Under the pieces are notes generated by a model, which worked only from the letters and a program-made list of their open reading frames with translations, made no database searches and was not told where the DNA came from. From the NCBI GenBank assembly GCA_038144835.1, contig JAYQON010000050.1:1-22091 (forward strand): a DNA stretch of 22,091 nt. The letters run 5' to 3'. This document shows, one piece after another, positions 6,976 through 15,067 of the stretch (the stretch's first letter is position 1; every line of letters starts with the position of its first letter). The stretch is from JALHOQ01 sp038144835 (GTDB lineage: Bacteria; Bdellovibrionota; Bdellovibrionia; Bdellovibrionales; UBA1609). The translations under genes were made by a program, and so were the position numbers.

Positions 6976-9270
6976 ATGCTTGATGCAAAACACTTCGATA
7001 TGGTTTTTCCCTTGGGATTTTCAATGGATCAGTTTGGTCGTTTTTTGCATATTGGAAAATCGTTAAAAAGCGTCCTCCCTGAATTGCGTTGCCAGAGCGT
7101 GGTGGCTGACGGGTTACGGATAATTGACCCAGAGGGTTTGGATTTTAGCATGTCAGCTCTGAAGCGCATAGAAGGGGCGCTTATAACCTTAGAATCAAAG
7201 TGTCTGCCTGAGGGCATTCGTCTCGCTGGGCAGTTCATAATCGGCCAAGATCAAGTCCAGTTTCTCGTCAAGCCGCTGGAAAAAGTCGAAGTTCAACCAA
7301 GGCCAAAAAGATTGCAATCCATTGTTCGCGAAAATTTACGTTTGTTAGTAGATGCTGTCCCCTGTGCTTTGCTGTTGGAAGACGAACATGGAAATATTCT
7401 GCACACAAATCAAAGTTTTTCTGATTTTTTTACTGACCTAAAAAAAGCTGAATTATCCGCAAGAAAGGCTCATGAGCTCGTAGCAATTTTGAAATCGATC
7501 TTCGCTGAGCCGGAGACTTTCGCCAGAGATATTACCTACCTCAAACTGGCGGGTGTGTCTGCTCGCGGTCAGATCTTGAATTTGAGAGATGGAAGAATAT
7601 TCGAGCGAGACTATATCCCCATCAGGTTGAATGAAGGTCTAGGTGGGCATTTCTGGATTTACCGGGACATTACTGATCTCAAAAAAGCGGAAAAAGAGGC
7701 CCTTGTGGCTTCGCAAGCTAAATCTAGTTTTCTCGCAAATATGAGTCATGAAATTCGAACTCCTCTAAATGCAATCGTTGGTCTTACGAAGCTCACCTTG
7801 GAGAGCTCTCTGAGTCCCGAGCAGCGTGAAAATTTGGAAGTTATAATGTTGTCGTCGGATACGCTTTTAGCGATTGTGAACGACGTTTTGGATTTCTCAA
7901 AGATTGAGGCGGGCAAAATAGATTTGGAATCGGTGGATTTTTCTCTGAACGCCGTGCTGAGCGATTGCCAAAAGTTATTTTCTCATTCTGCCGAAAATAA
8001 GGGATTAAAGTTAATATTCAACCCCATCGTTAACCCAAATGACAATCTGAGGGGTGATGTTGCGAGGTTTCAGCAAATCCTCTTCAATTTGGTGAACAAC
8101 TCAATCAAATTCACGCCAAGTGGAAAGGTCTCCATTTCGGCTCAGATAACGGGATTGGCAGAGGAAAGATATTTGGTCCGCATTGAAGTGGCAGATACGG
8201 GTGTTGGAATCCCAAAAGCGGCCTTGGATCGTTTATTCATTGCATTTTCGCAAGGTGATGAAAGTGTTTCTCGTAGGTTTGGTGGCACAGGCTTGGGTTT
8301 ATCGATATGCAAGCGACTTACGGATCTTATGGGTGGCCAGATTGGAGTAAAGAGCGATTCTGATCGAGGAAGTGTATTTTGGTTTGAAATTCCGTTTTTA
8401 CGAGGGACAAGATCTTTACAAGTTGACGGATTGCCAATGAAAGATGCTCGTATTCGGCGTCTGCCTGTTCGCTTACTTTTAGCTGAGGATAATATTGTAA
8501 ATCAAAAGGTTGCCATTCGTGGTCTGGCAAAATTTGGATGTGCCGTGGATGTGGTTTCTGACGGACGCGAGGTTCTCAATGCCCTACGAAACGTGCCTTA
8601 CGATCTCATATTGATGGATTGCCAGATGCCTGAAATGGACGGCTATGAGACAACCAATATCATTCGTACAAGTAAAACACTGGTGAATGTTGCAAAAATT
8701 CCGATCATAGCCTTAACCGCAAATGTTTTTGCCGATAATCGCGAAAAATGTATTCGAGTAGGAATGAACGATTTTGTCATAAAACCCATAGATTTCGATA
8801 TTCTTGCTGCCAAGATTGAGCAATGGACGGCAATTGAAAATTCGATGAAGACGATCAAAAATGAATCAACCTCTCTAGAGGTAGATGTGCCTCGGGGAGA
8901 CTTGCAACAACTCAATATGGAAGTGCTAAAGGGATTACGCGCAATGGAAGCTCCAGGAGAGCCTGGATTTGTCGAAGAGCTGATTGTCTCATTTTTACAA
9001 ATTGTGCCGAGATCACTCGAAAAGATGGCTCGTAATATCAAAACGCAACAGTACCACGCTGTGAGTCGAGAGGCCCATTGTCTCAAATCTGCGGCAAAAA
9101 ATTTGGGAGCCGAAATTTTAGGAGAACTTTGCCAGAAAATAGAGAATGAATTTTTGCTAGAGATGACAGAAAGGCGCGCTACTGAGTTGCTACTTGAAAT
9201 TGAAATCCAAGCTGATGCCACTTGTAAAGCTATGCACTCGGTTTTGCAGAATCATATCAAAGCCGCCTAG
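6976..9270 (+). CDS. Soluble hybrid histidine kinase: HNOBA-like / PAS / HisKA / HATPase / REC / Hpt
   Basis: A 764-residue multi-domain kinase without membrane segments, so cytoplasmic. Residues about 8-105 resemble the heme-NO-binding-associated (HNOBA) PAS-like domain: FPLGFSMDQFGRFLHIGKSL, later RLAGQFIIG and VQFLVKPL. A PAS domain follows (about 118-235, LLVDAVPCALLLEDEHG). HisKA has H258 in MSHEIRTPLNAI. The ATPase domain shows NLVNNSIKF, ADTGVGIP and FGGTGLGLSI. The receiver has D548 in LILMDCQMP and K603. The Hpt domain has H701 in REAHCLKSAAKNLG. It is thus a complete internal phosphorelay. TAGGA lies 7 bases before the ATG at 6976; a TTG at 6973 is too close to it. The ATG overlaps the stop of a possible 25-codon leader ORF (TGATG). 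No H-NOX gene is seen nearby. The two receiver-fusion genes downstream are candidate outputs. Confidence 0.93.
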   Translation: MLDAKHFDMVFPLGFSMDQFGRFLHIGKSLKSVLPELRCQSVVADGLRIIDPEGLDFSMSALKRIEGALITLESKCLPEGIRLAGQFIIGQDQVQFLVKPLEKVEVQPRPKRLQSIVRENLRLLVDAVPCALLLEDEHGNILHTNQSFSDFFTDLKKAELSARKAHELVAILKSIFAEPETFARDITYLKLAGVSARGQILNLRDGRIFERDYIPIRLNEGLGGHFWIYRDITDLKKAEKEALVASQAKSSFLANMSHEIRTPLNAIVGLTKLTLESSLSPEQRENLEVIMLSSDTLLAIVNDVLDFSKIEAGKIDLESVDFSLNAVLSDCQKLFSHSAENKGLKLIFNPIVNPNDNLRGDVARFQQILFNLVNNSIKFTPSGKVSISAQITGLAEERYLVRIEVADTGVGIPKAALDRLFIAFSQGDESVSRRFGGTGLGLSICKRLTDLMGGQIGVKSDSDRGSVFWFEIPFLRGTRSLQVDGLPMKDARIRRLPVRLLLAEDNIVNQKVAIRGLAKFGCAVDVVSDGREVLNALRNVPYDLILMDCQMPEMDGYETTNIIRTSKTLVNVAKIPIIALTANVFADNREKCIRVGMNDFVIKPIDFDILAAKIEQWTAIENSMKTIKNESTSLEVDVPRGDLQQLNMEVLKGLRAMEAPGEPGFVEELIVSFLQIVPRSLEKMARNIKTQQYHAVSREAHCLKSAAKNLGAEILGELCQKIENEFLLEMTERRATELLLEIEIQADATCKAMHSVLQNHIKAA

Positions 9271-9337
9271 TTTAATATCAAGAGATCTTGACTGACAAAC
9301 CTCTTTTTTTTGGGCTGGAATTGCTTATTCTATTTAA

Positions 9338-10714
9338 ATGGCAGCGCGAGTTCTGATACTCGAAGATGATCCCATAAGCTCAAAAATCTGGCGCTACTCT
9401 ATTTTATCTGAGGATCACTACGCTCAGGTGTCTGTTTTTGCGTCTCTATCGGGTTTGCTAGAACGGTATGGCGGCCTGGACAATTTAGACGATCATTTTG
9501 ATTTTATGATTATTGATTTGTTTTTGTCTGGCGATCAGACGGGTTGGGATTTGCTTCTTCGTTTTGGACAGTCAATTTCTAGTCGAGTGATTGTGTCCTC
9601 GAGCATTGAATCGCAGTCTTTTCAGGTTCACTGCCAGGACAACGGATTTGATTTTAAATTTGTCGGCAAACCTTTAAATCTAGTTACCTGCGGACGGCAA
9701 ATTAGGGAAATACTCAGTGCAAATGGTAACACTGGTGGGAAGGATCGCGGTGATGTTTCAAATTTAACTAAAGACAACAATTTGCGATCCATGGTAGCTC
9801 CAAGGTCACCTGTTTTGTTAATGACCGGTGGTCATTCAGATCTTGGCCTGACCGTGGTAGATTTGTTGATTCTGGCGTCGGATTACAGAATTGTTGTGAC
9901 CGCGCCACCCAATGAGCTGCCTGCATTACGGTCTAGGTTTGAAGGTGAAGAGCGAATTTTTACTTTGCCTTTGGATCTCACTGTGCCGAATAGTATTTCG
10001 CGAGTCGCAGACACAGTTCTTGAAAAGTTTGGTTATGTAGATACCTTGCTCAATTTGTCTGATTGCTTATATCGATCTGCAGCCGAGCATATGGATGACG
10101 AATCTGAGCTTCATCAGATTCAGGTCAATTTTCTTGGTCCGATGTCTCTAATAAGATCGATTTTACCCGTGATGCGCGAAAATGGTGGAGGAAAAATCAT
10201 TCATGTTAGCCCTTGGTCAAACACTCTGAGCCTACCAACCCTTGGATCGTACAGCGCATCACGCCAGGCTATGCTTACAGCTTGCGAGGCTTTATGGTTT
10301 GAGCTCAAGCCTCATCGCATTGATGTGACGATTTGTAGGCCGTTCAAACTTAGCGCTGTGAGCGATGCTCCTGTAAGGTCGACGAGCAAAGCAAGAATGG
10401 CCAGAAATTTGAACGGTCCATATGCACGAATGTATAAAAACTCTTTTTTTGCTAGACCTTGGTTTTTTACTAAAGGGGTCTCACGGGAATCCCACTTGGC
10501 CAAAGAGATAGTTTCTATAATGGGAACAAAAAACCCGCCCTTGTGGAAGAATCACTCGTTGGCACTCGGGTTTTTGGATTGGATCTACAGGATTATTCCA
10601 AGATCTTGGTTATACAAATTGATGTATGTTTATCTTAATTTGAGAATCCGTCAGGAAAACTCCACATTTCCTTCAAATCGCTCGAGAAAAGGCATGCTAG
10701 CGTCAGGTGAGTAG
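9338..10714 (+). CDS. Receiver domain fused to short-chain dehydrogenase-like domain
   Basis: This 458-residue protein joins a receiver (1-128) to an SDR fold (about 155-400). The receiver has ED(D) at 9-11, D60 in MIIDLFLSG, S88/S89 and K111 in VGKP, so it can probably accept phosphate. The SDR part has TGGHSDLG (163-170) where the cofactor glycine motif TGxxxGxG stands, LPLDLT, VNFLGPM with the conserved Asn, HVSPWSN (active-site Ser near 291) and SYSASR, where the catalytic Tyr305 is kept but the Lys of YxxxK is Arg309. The NNAG motif is replaced by NLSD. Activity may therefore be altered or lost, leaving a binding or scaffold role. The last 60 residues are hydrophobic and basic and may touch the membrane. 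No ribosome site is seen in front of the ATG. The fusion is unusual; it follows the hybrid kinase, 67 bases downstream. Confidence 0.85.
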   Translation: MAARVLILEDDPISSKIWRYSILSEDHYAQVSVFASLSGLLERYGGLDNLDDHFDFMIIDLFLSGDQTGWDLLLRFGQSISSRVIVSSSIESQSFQVHCQDNGFDFKFVGKPLNLVTCGRQIREILSANGNTGGKDRGDVSNLTKDNNLRSMVAPRSPVLLMTGGHSDLGLTVVDLLILASDYRIVVTAPPNELPALRSRFEGEERIFTLPLDLTVPNSISRVADTVLEKFGYVDTLLNLSDCLYRSAAEHMDDESELHQIQVNFLGPMSLIRSILPVMRENGGGKIIHVSPWSNTLSLPTLGSYSASRQAMLTACEALWFELKPHRIDVTICRPFKLSAVSDAPVRSTSKARMARNLNGPYARMYKNSFFARPWFFTKGVSRESHLAKEIVSIMGTKNPPLWKNHSLALGFLDWIYRIIPRSWLYKLMYVYLNLRIRQENSTFPSNRSRKGMLASGE

Positions 10715-10746
10715 TTACCGTCTGTGCACGATGATGGGGGATCATA

Positions 10747-11457
10747 ATGGCAAGTCAGTCCACATTTGCAATAGAGAACTGCACCTTTACTCAAATCGAA
10801 ATTGATCGGTTATACGAAAAATGCCCAGCTCACGCGACCATTTCAGCCCAAGTTCTTGAGGTGAATGGCCAGTTTGTTGCTGAGATTCGAGTAGTCACTG
10901 AGGTAGATTTTTTTCATGCTCGATCTCGATGCCCCAGTTTTATCTTAGCCAAACGGCATTGTTTGGGAAGCATTTACGCTCAATTGCGGCATTGGCGGAA
11001 GTTGCGTTTTCGCAGTGAGCGCCAACGTAAAATGTTAGAGCGCTTAAAGCCGATCACGCATGGTCTCCCCCGAATTTTGATAGTAGACGATGACCCAATA
11101 GCATCTCGCCTTGCGGCGGCTGCATTTAGAAAGGCTTCGTGTGAAGTCATAACTGTTTCCTCGGGATCGGACGCAATGGCAGAAATCGCTCGCGGTGGGT
11201 ATGATTTGGTTCTGCTTGATTGGTTTCTAGGTGATATGGAGGGTGAAGAGTTATTAAGAAGAGCAAACTCTGGGGGCATGCTGCCCGTAGTGATATGGTC
11301 AGGTCAGATGAGCGCCGTCCGCCAAATCGCTTCAAGTCGTCAATTTAGAATACTAGAGCGATGGGACAAGGTGAGTCCTCCCGACCAACTTATGCGCAAG
11401 ACTAAAAAAATAGTGGAAGATTTAGATTTGCAAATGAACAGAGCCCGTAGCATTTGA
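10747..11457 (+). CDS. HPF-like N-terminal domain fused to a C-terminal receiver
   Basis: This is a 236-residue protein. Residues about 108-228 are a receiver domain with DDD at 114-116, phospho-acceptor D158 in VLLDWFLGD, S185 in VIWSG and K208 (ERWDKVSPPD). The first 90 residues are not a standard regulator part; their pattern (FAIENCTFTQIEIDRL, then strands with AEIRVVTEVD, then a helix SFILAKRHCLGSIYAQLRHW and a basic tail) resembles ribosome hibernation promoting factors (HPF/RaiA), in which two helices pack on a four-strand sheet. That assignment is tentative. GGGGGA six bases before the ATG is a strong ribosome site. It lies 32 bases behind the REC-SDR gene, so the two probably form an operon. 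If the N-terminus is HPF-like, phosphorylation could control ribosome binding. Confidence 0.8.
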   Translation: MASQSTFAIENCTFTQIEIDRLYEKCPAHATISAQVLEVNGQFVAEIRVVTEVDFFHARSRCPSFILAKRHCLGSIYAQLRHWRKLRFRSERQRKMLERLKPITHGLPRILIVDDDPIASRLAAAAFRKASCEVITVSSGSDAMAEIARGGYDLVLLDWFLGDMEGEELLRRANSGGMLPVVIWSGQMSAVRQIASSRQFRILERWDKVSPPDQLMRKTKKIVEDLDLQMNRARSI

Positions 11458-11461
11458 TTCA

Positions 11462-11483
11462 GTAAAATTTCAGGCTATTTTAC
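11462..11483. terminator. Possible bidirectional hairpin between convergent genes
   Basis: GTAAAAT and ATTTTAC form a 7-bp stem with an 8-base loop, directly after the stop of the HPF-receiver gene and overlapping the last codons of the convergent secreted-protein gene. The stem is AT-rich and no long T run follows, so its strength is doubtful. Confidence 0.25.
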
Positions 11484-12020
11484 CAGCTTGAAATCTGAAC
11501 AGTCGGCAACGAATAGATTTGCTTTTGACAGGTCTTGATTTTTTTTTCCAGGATGCTTGAATTGTCGAAAACTTGCTTCAATGGTTGATATAAAAAGTTC
11601 ATCGGTGAGATTAAATACTACGTGGTGAATTTCTGATTTTGTTTTTTGTAGAACCAGTTCAATAATCTCGAAATTCTTTTTGATTTCAGCATTGGGACTA
11701 CTTCTGCCCACCGACAGCTTACGCATGGTTTTGTCGGCATAGAGATCAGTCTTTCCCAGACGATAGGCATTCCCGGTTACAAAGAGATCATTAAAATTTT
11801 CTTCGTTCAGGCTAAATTCAAGTGTGAGCAGAGGTTTGGATGGAAATACAAGCGAAAAATTGTAGATTGAACCTGAGCGATAATCCTCTCTTATGACCAC
11901 GAAGTTACAGCCGCCAACAGATGAACTGTAGCGTGCCGTACGGGCGGGCAGTGTCCAGGCGGGGATTGAAAAACAAAGCACAACAAGGAGAGTCAAATAT
12001 CGACTATGACAAGAAAACAA
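11475..12020 (-). CDS. Secreted protein of unknown function
   Basis: This 181-residue protein has a signal peptide (YLTLLVVLCFSIPAWTLPA) and probable cleavage after LPA. The start is TTG at 12020: no ATG precedes the hydrophobic segment and a good ribosome site, GAGAGG, stands 8 bases before the TTG. The mature part is a beta-rich sequence with few cysteines (one in GGCNFVVI and one in VADCSDF), which could form one disulfide joining the two ends. No motif I recognise. It is convergent with the HPF-receiver gene and lies in the same direction as the two genes to its right, but with a 160-base gap to them, so it probably has its own promoter. Confidence 0.75.
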   Translation of the reverse strand: MFSCHSRYLTLLVVLCFSIPAWTLPARTARYSSSVGGCNFVVIREDYRSGSIYNFSLVFPSKPLLTLEFSLNEENFNDLFVTGNAYRLGKTDLYADKTMRKLSVGRSSPNAEIKKNFEIIELVLQKTKSEIHHVVFNLTDELFISTIEASFRQFKHPGKKNQDLSKANLFVADCSDFKLVK

Positions 12021-12180
12021 TTTACCGGCCTCTCTAGTTTTTCACGACTAACGAGCGCTAGTTCTGCCGGATGGTTGTTACACTGGATGGCTGTTTTTTC
12101 AATATCTGCTGCACAGTGTGTTATTAAAATGGCACTGTCTCATAATGGTCTCGTGTCTAAAGTCGTAAAATCAACGTAGG

Positions 12181-12606
12181 TTACTTTCGCCAAACTTCGC
12201 AGGCTTCGGCTAGTAAAATATTTTGCTCAAAATGCGATGAGCATTGGGCTTGTCCAACTTGGCCTTCTCGTATTTTGCTATATTGGAGGTTCAGAATTTT
12301 TTTTCTGGAATCGTATTCAATTGGTCTAAATCCGCAAATGGGCCTGCTCGCAATCAGCACCTCAAGTTTTGGTTTAACTAAATTGGGTTTACTTCTACGA
12401 TCAAGGCACAAGACGCTTACATGCAGTCGATAGGATTGATAAACAGGTTCACCTACATCCACCACTCGAATAAAGAGGGTGCCGATTTCTGAATCGACGA
12501 CTTTGTCGCGAAACACGATCGGATCTGCCTCTAATGGCGGATGACTTTGCGCGCCAGCAATAGGAACAAGTGAAAGCAGACATGTTAAAAGAAAAAGATG
12601 TTTCAT
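12181..12606 (-). CDS. Small secreted protein of unknown function
   Basis: This is a 141-residue protein with a signal peptide (MKHLFLLTCLLSLVPIAGA) and cleavage expected after AGA or AQS. I place the start at the ATG at 12606, because GGGAG stands about 10 bases before it; the upstream in-frame ATG at 12624 would add six residues and lies inside the previous gene. Four cysteines in the mature part (VLCLDRR, RPICGFRP, AQCSSHF, EACEVW) suggest two disulfides. With the 12606 start, the gene begins directly after the stop of the peptidase-like gene, so the two are probably one operon and may act together in the cell envelope. I recognise no family. Confidence 0.75.
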   Translation of the reverse strand: MKHLFLLTCLLSLVPIAGAQSHPPLEADPIVFRDKVVDSEIGTLFIRVVDVGEPVYQSYRLHVSVLCLDRRSKPNLVKPKLEVLIASRPICGFRPIEYDSRKKILNLQYSKIREGQVGQAQCSSHFEQNILLAEACEVWRK

Positions 12607-12607
12607 T

Positions 12608-13612
12608 TTAGTAATAACTCCCATTGTAACAACCTATACTAAAGTGAGCGTGATCCTGGTGCCCAGCCGTAATATCTCTGCCGTTAAAGTACAAAGCTTT
12701 CAATCCTTGCCTTCGCATGCATTTCACCATTTGTTCAAAACGGCCACGTCCTTGTGATGCGTAATGCTGGTTTCCGCAACGCATGCCATGCAAGTCGATG
12801 GCTCGTCCCGAGGTGTGACAGGTACGTTTGCCACCACGGCTACCAAAGGCATGATAGTTGACCGGCTGACAGCCGGGAGCACATCTTTTAAATGCGCGTA
12901 CAAACGTTGGCCAGACTGGTGCGGTCTGTGCTTTGCGTTCATCTCGATTGCGGGCAATAAGATCAGGTTCACGTGGGCTGCGCACTTTTCTTTCGGGTTC
13001 TACTCCTGGTGGTTTTGGCGGATGAATGTGCATTTCAGCGGAAGAAGAATCTCCCTGCGTGGCTACGCGTTCTTCTCCATCACGGGTTGATCGATAGCCG
13101 GGATCGGTTTTGGAGGCCAAAGCGATGACTCGCTCAGGGCGTGAAATGGCTACGCGATCCGCAGCTTCGTCAGTCTCGTCAGCTGCATCATCATCCCGCT
13201 CCTTACCATAATCCTCATCGGAAATGCGCTCATAGCGACGTGGCGCTTGGGGGTTCATAAGGGTACCTACAGATCCAAGTAAGGGCAAAAAAGTAGCTAG
13301 GCTGATTTGTCCTGGTTGTTGACCCATAAAGGAGTTTGGATACAAAGCCGGACCAGACTGGAAATAATTGCGGGCGTATGGATTTAACATCCACGGTTGA
13401 GTGACGGCGTTTGGAAAATTTAATTTTTGCATGGGACTCAGCAAAGAGTAGTTAATGGGTGCCCGACCTAGGGGAGGCGCAATAGGGGATGGCGGGTAAT
13501 ATGGATTGGGTCTTAAAGCTGGCAATAGAATAGGGGCTTGCCGTCCTAGGATTAACTCCGTGGCGTTTGCATAACCATGTGTCATTAAGAAGAAAACGAG
13601 CAAGAGCCTCAT
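12608..13612 (-). CDS. Secreted extensin-C / M15-like putative peptidoglycan peptidase
   Basis: This 334-residue protein has a signal peptide (LLLVFFLMTHGYANA). Residues 25-125 are rich in Pro, Asn, Leu and Gly, residues 125-230 are charged and disordered-looking (Asp/Glu/Arg), and the last 100 residues form the catalytic-like domain. There CHTSGRAIDLHG gives H266 and D273 in the H-x6-D pattern, and GHQDHAHFSIG gives H321-x-H323: the zinc-ligand pattern of LAS/M15 D,D-peptidases and of the extensin-like C-terminal family. Six cysteines in this domain suggest disulfides. By family it may cut D,D bonds in peptidoglycan stems or bind wall peptides; in a predatory bacterium it could act on self or prey wall, which is only an inference. 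No clear ribosome site precedes the ATG. It is followed directly by the small secreted protein gene. Confidence 0.82.
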   Translation of the reverse strand: MRLLLVFFLMTHGYANATELILGRQAPILLPALRPNPYYPPSPIAPPLGRAPINYSLLSPMQKLNFPNAVTQPWMLNPYARNYFQSGPALYPNSFMGQQPGQISLATFLPLLGSVGTLMNPQAPRRYERISDEDYGKERDDDAADETDEAADRVAISRPERVIALASKTDPGYRSTRDGEERVATQGDSSSAEMHIHPPKPPGVEPERKVRSPREPDLIARNRDERKAQTAPVWPTFVRAFKRCAPGCQPVNYHAFGSRGGKRTCHTSGRAIDLHGMRCGNQHYASQGRGRFEQMVKCMRRQGLKALYFNGRDITAGHQDHAHFSIGCYNGSYY

Positions 13613-14046
13613 ATCAGATGACTAAGATTGCAATGGTCAGCCTCTCTCAGAGTGGGATTATTGAGAGCTGGAGCAAATTGCCTGTATTAAAAATTGACAG
13701 TTGTAAGGCCAACTCCGTCATACCAGCGCTTGCAAGAATTCTCAGCGTGAACAGACGGTAAAGGTTCCTTTCGCAGTGTTTTAGGTTCATCAACAAAGCC
13801 CGCCGGCACGGTCGCTATTTCAGCCTTTGGAAAAAACGCCTCGCCATCAAGCTTTGGAGTGGCTGGCCCACTTGGTGCGGATAACCTTGAGCGCCTGAGC
13901 TGAAGCTGAACTTGAATCACTCAAGCATGATTTTTAAATCGAAGATGGCGATATCGGACGCTAAGTGTTGCGATAAAAGTTGATCAAATGGAGGGGGCAG
14001 ACAATTAGAACTTGATTAAGCCTATTACCTCAATCACTCTCAACCT
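13613..14046. other. 434-base gap without a supported gene
   Basis: This stretch lies between divergent genes, so it must hold the promoters of the peptidase-like operon and of the DJ-1 gene. The only long frame is 77 codons on the minus strand (13920-13687, GTG start, with EAFFPKAEIATVPAGF inside). It has no ribosome site, no family I know and no neighbour in operon with it, so I do not call it a gene; it could be a remnant. A small imperfect hairpin (CTCTCA to TGAGAG) lies near 13645-13672. Confidence 0.4.
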
Positions 14047-14850
14047 ATGATCAAGAGTCTGGTAACAATCTCCGCAAGTTTCTGTGCCTCGCTCCTGTTT
14101 TCGATGACTGGACTGTCAGCAGAGGCACCGAACAAACAGAAGAAGGATTTGAAAATGAAGCGCGCCCTGATTGTGGTAACCAATCACGACCAAAAAGGCT
14201 CCACTGGAAAAAAGACGGGCTGGTACCTCTCAGAAGTGACTCATGTCTATTATCCTCTGATTTCAGCGGGCTATCAGGTGGACTTTGCGAGCCCCAAGGG
14301 TGGTTTTGCACCTCTAGACGAAAGTAGTCGCGATCTGGACGATCCCGATAACAAAAGATTTATCGAGGACGCCTCACTGATGAAGAGAATGAGCTCGACC
14401 CTGGCGTTGAGTGCCATTCAGCCGAAAGACTATCGCATCATTCACTTTGCAGGTGGACATGGAACTATGTGGGACTTTCACAACAGCGAGGTCTTGAATC
14501 AAGTCGCTGCGGCTATCTATGAGAACGGTGGTATCGTGTCGGCTGTTTGTCATGGCCCCGCAGCTCTGGTGAACGTGAAGCTTAGCAATGGCGCCTATCT
14601 CGTTCAGGGAAAGACCGTCAGCGCATTCACCAACGAAGAAGAGCGGGCCGTCGGTTTGGATCGGGTGGTCCCGTTCCTCCTACAATCCAAACTCGAGGAG
14701 CGCGGTGCGATCTTTCAGGCCGCAAAGAACTGGCAGGATCAGTCGATTGTTTCCGAAAGACTTGTCACTGGGCAGAACCCACAATCGGCAAGGAGCGTGG
14801 GTCGAAAGATTGTCGAGCTGTCACAAAAACTCTTTCACGCTGGACACTGA
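14047..14850 (+). CDS. DJ-1/PfpI family protein (Hsp31-like), probably exported
   Basis: This is a 267-residue member of the class-I glutamine-amidotransferase-like DJ-1/PfpI superfamily. Core motifs: a first strand (KRALIVVTNHD), GWYLSEVTHVYYPL with the conserved acidic E63, VDFASPKGG, HFAGGHGTMWDF, and the nucleophile elbow SAVCHGPAAL with C168 and H169. The length and motifs fit the Hsp31/glyoxalase-III-like branch, whose members detoxify methylglyoxal or act as chaperones. The first 25 residues are a signal peptide ending LSA-EA, so the long form should be exported. No ribosome site precedes the first ATG at 14047, while AAGGA stands 7 bases before an internal ATG at 14155, which would give a cytoplasmic protein of 231 residues. 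Both may be made. The gene stands alone. Confidence 0.88.
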   Translation: MIKSLVTISASFCASLLFSMTGLSAEAPNKQKKDLKMKRALIVVTNHDQKGSTGKKTGWYLSEVTHVYYPLISAGYQVDFASPKGGFAPLDESSRDLDDPDNKRFIEDASLMKRMSSTLALSAIQPKDYRIIHFAGGHGTMWDFHNSEVLNQVAAAIYENGGIVSAVCHGPAALVNVKLSNGAYLVQGKTVSAFTNEEERAVGLDRVVPFLLQSKLEERGAIFQAAKNWQDQSIVSERLVTGQNPQSARSVGRKIVELSQKLFHAGH

Positions 14851-15067
14851 GCCTGTGCTGCTAGCCTGGCAAAATGCTGCGCTCGAATCCGATACCTGAA
14901 GGCACGACGGTACGTGATGAAATAGAAAACCTTCAACGACGCATGCGCAGGCAGGGTGGCTTCAAAAGCTCGAGGTCTCGATGGTGTGACTTTATAACGC
15001 TGTGAAAGTTCGAGAGTTTTTAGTTGGCGTACCTTACGAGACGATCTTCGCAACTTCCTGCTTACGT

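Noticed and set aside
8643..9221. 192-codon minus-strand frame inside the hybrid kinase
   Set aside because: It is the shadow of the receiver and Hpt domains, which have all family motifs on the plus strand.
9278..9291. TCAAGA-GA-TCTTGA inverted repeat after the hybrid kinase gene
   Set aside because: The two-base loop cannot form a hairpin terminator and no T run follows directly; it may be an operator but nothing supports it.
12764..13090. 108-codon plus-strand frame inside the extensin-like gene
   Set aside because: The minus-strand gene has a signal peptide and zinc-ligand motifs; the plus frame has neither a ribosome site nor a family.
13687..13920. 77-codon minus-strand frame
   Set aside because: GTG start, no ribosome site, no known family and no operon context; mentioned only as a possible remnant in the gap entry.
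14835..15053. 72-codon minus-strand frame between the DJ-1 gene and the small exported protein gene
   Set aside because: It overlaps the end of the DJ-1 gene, has no recognisable motif and no ribosome site.
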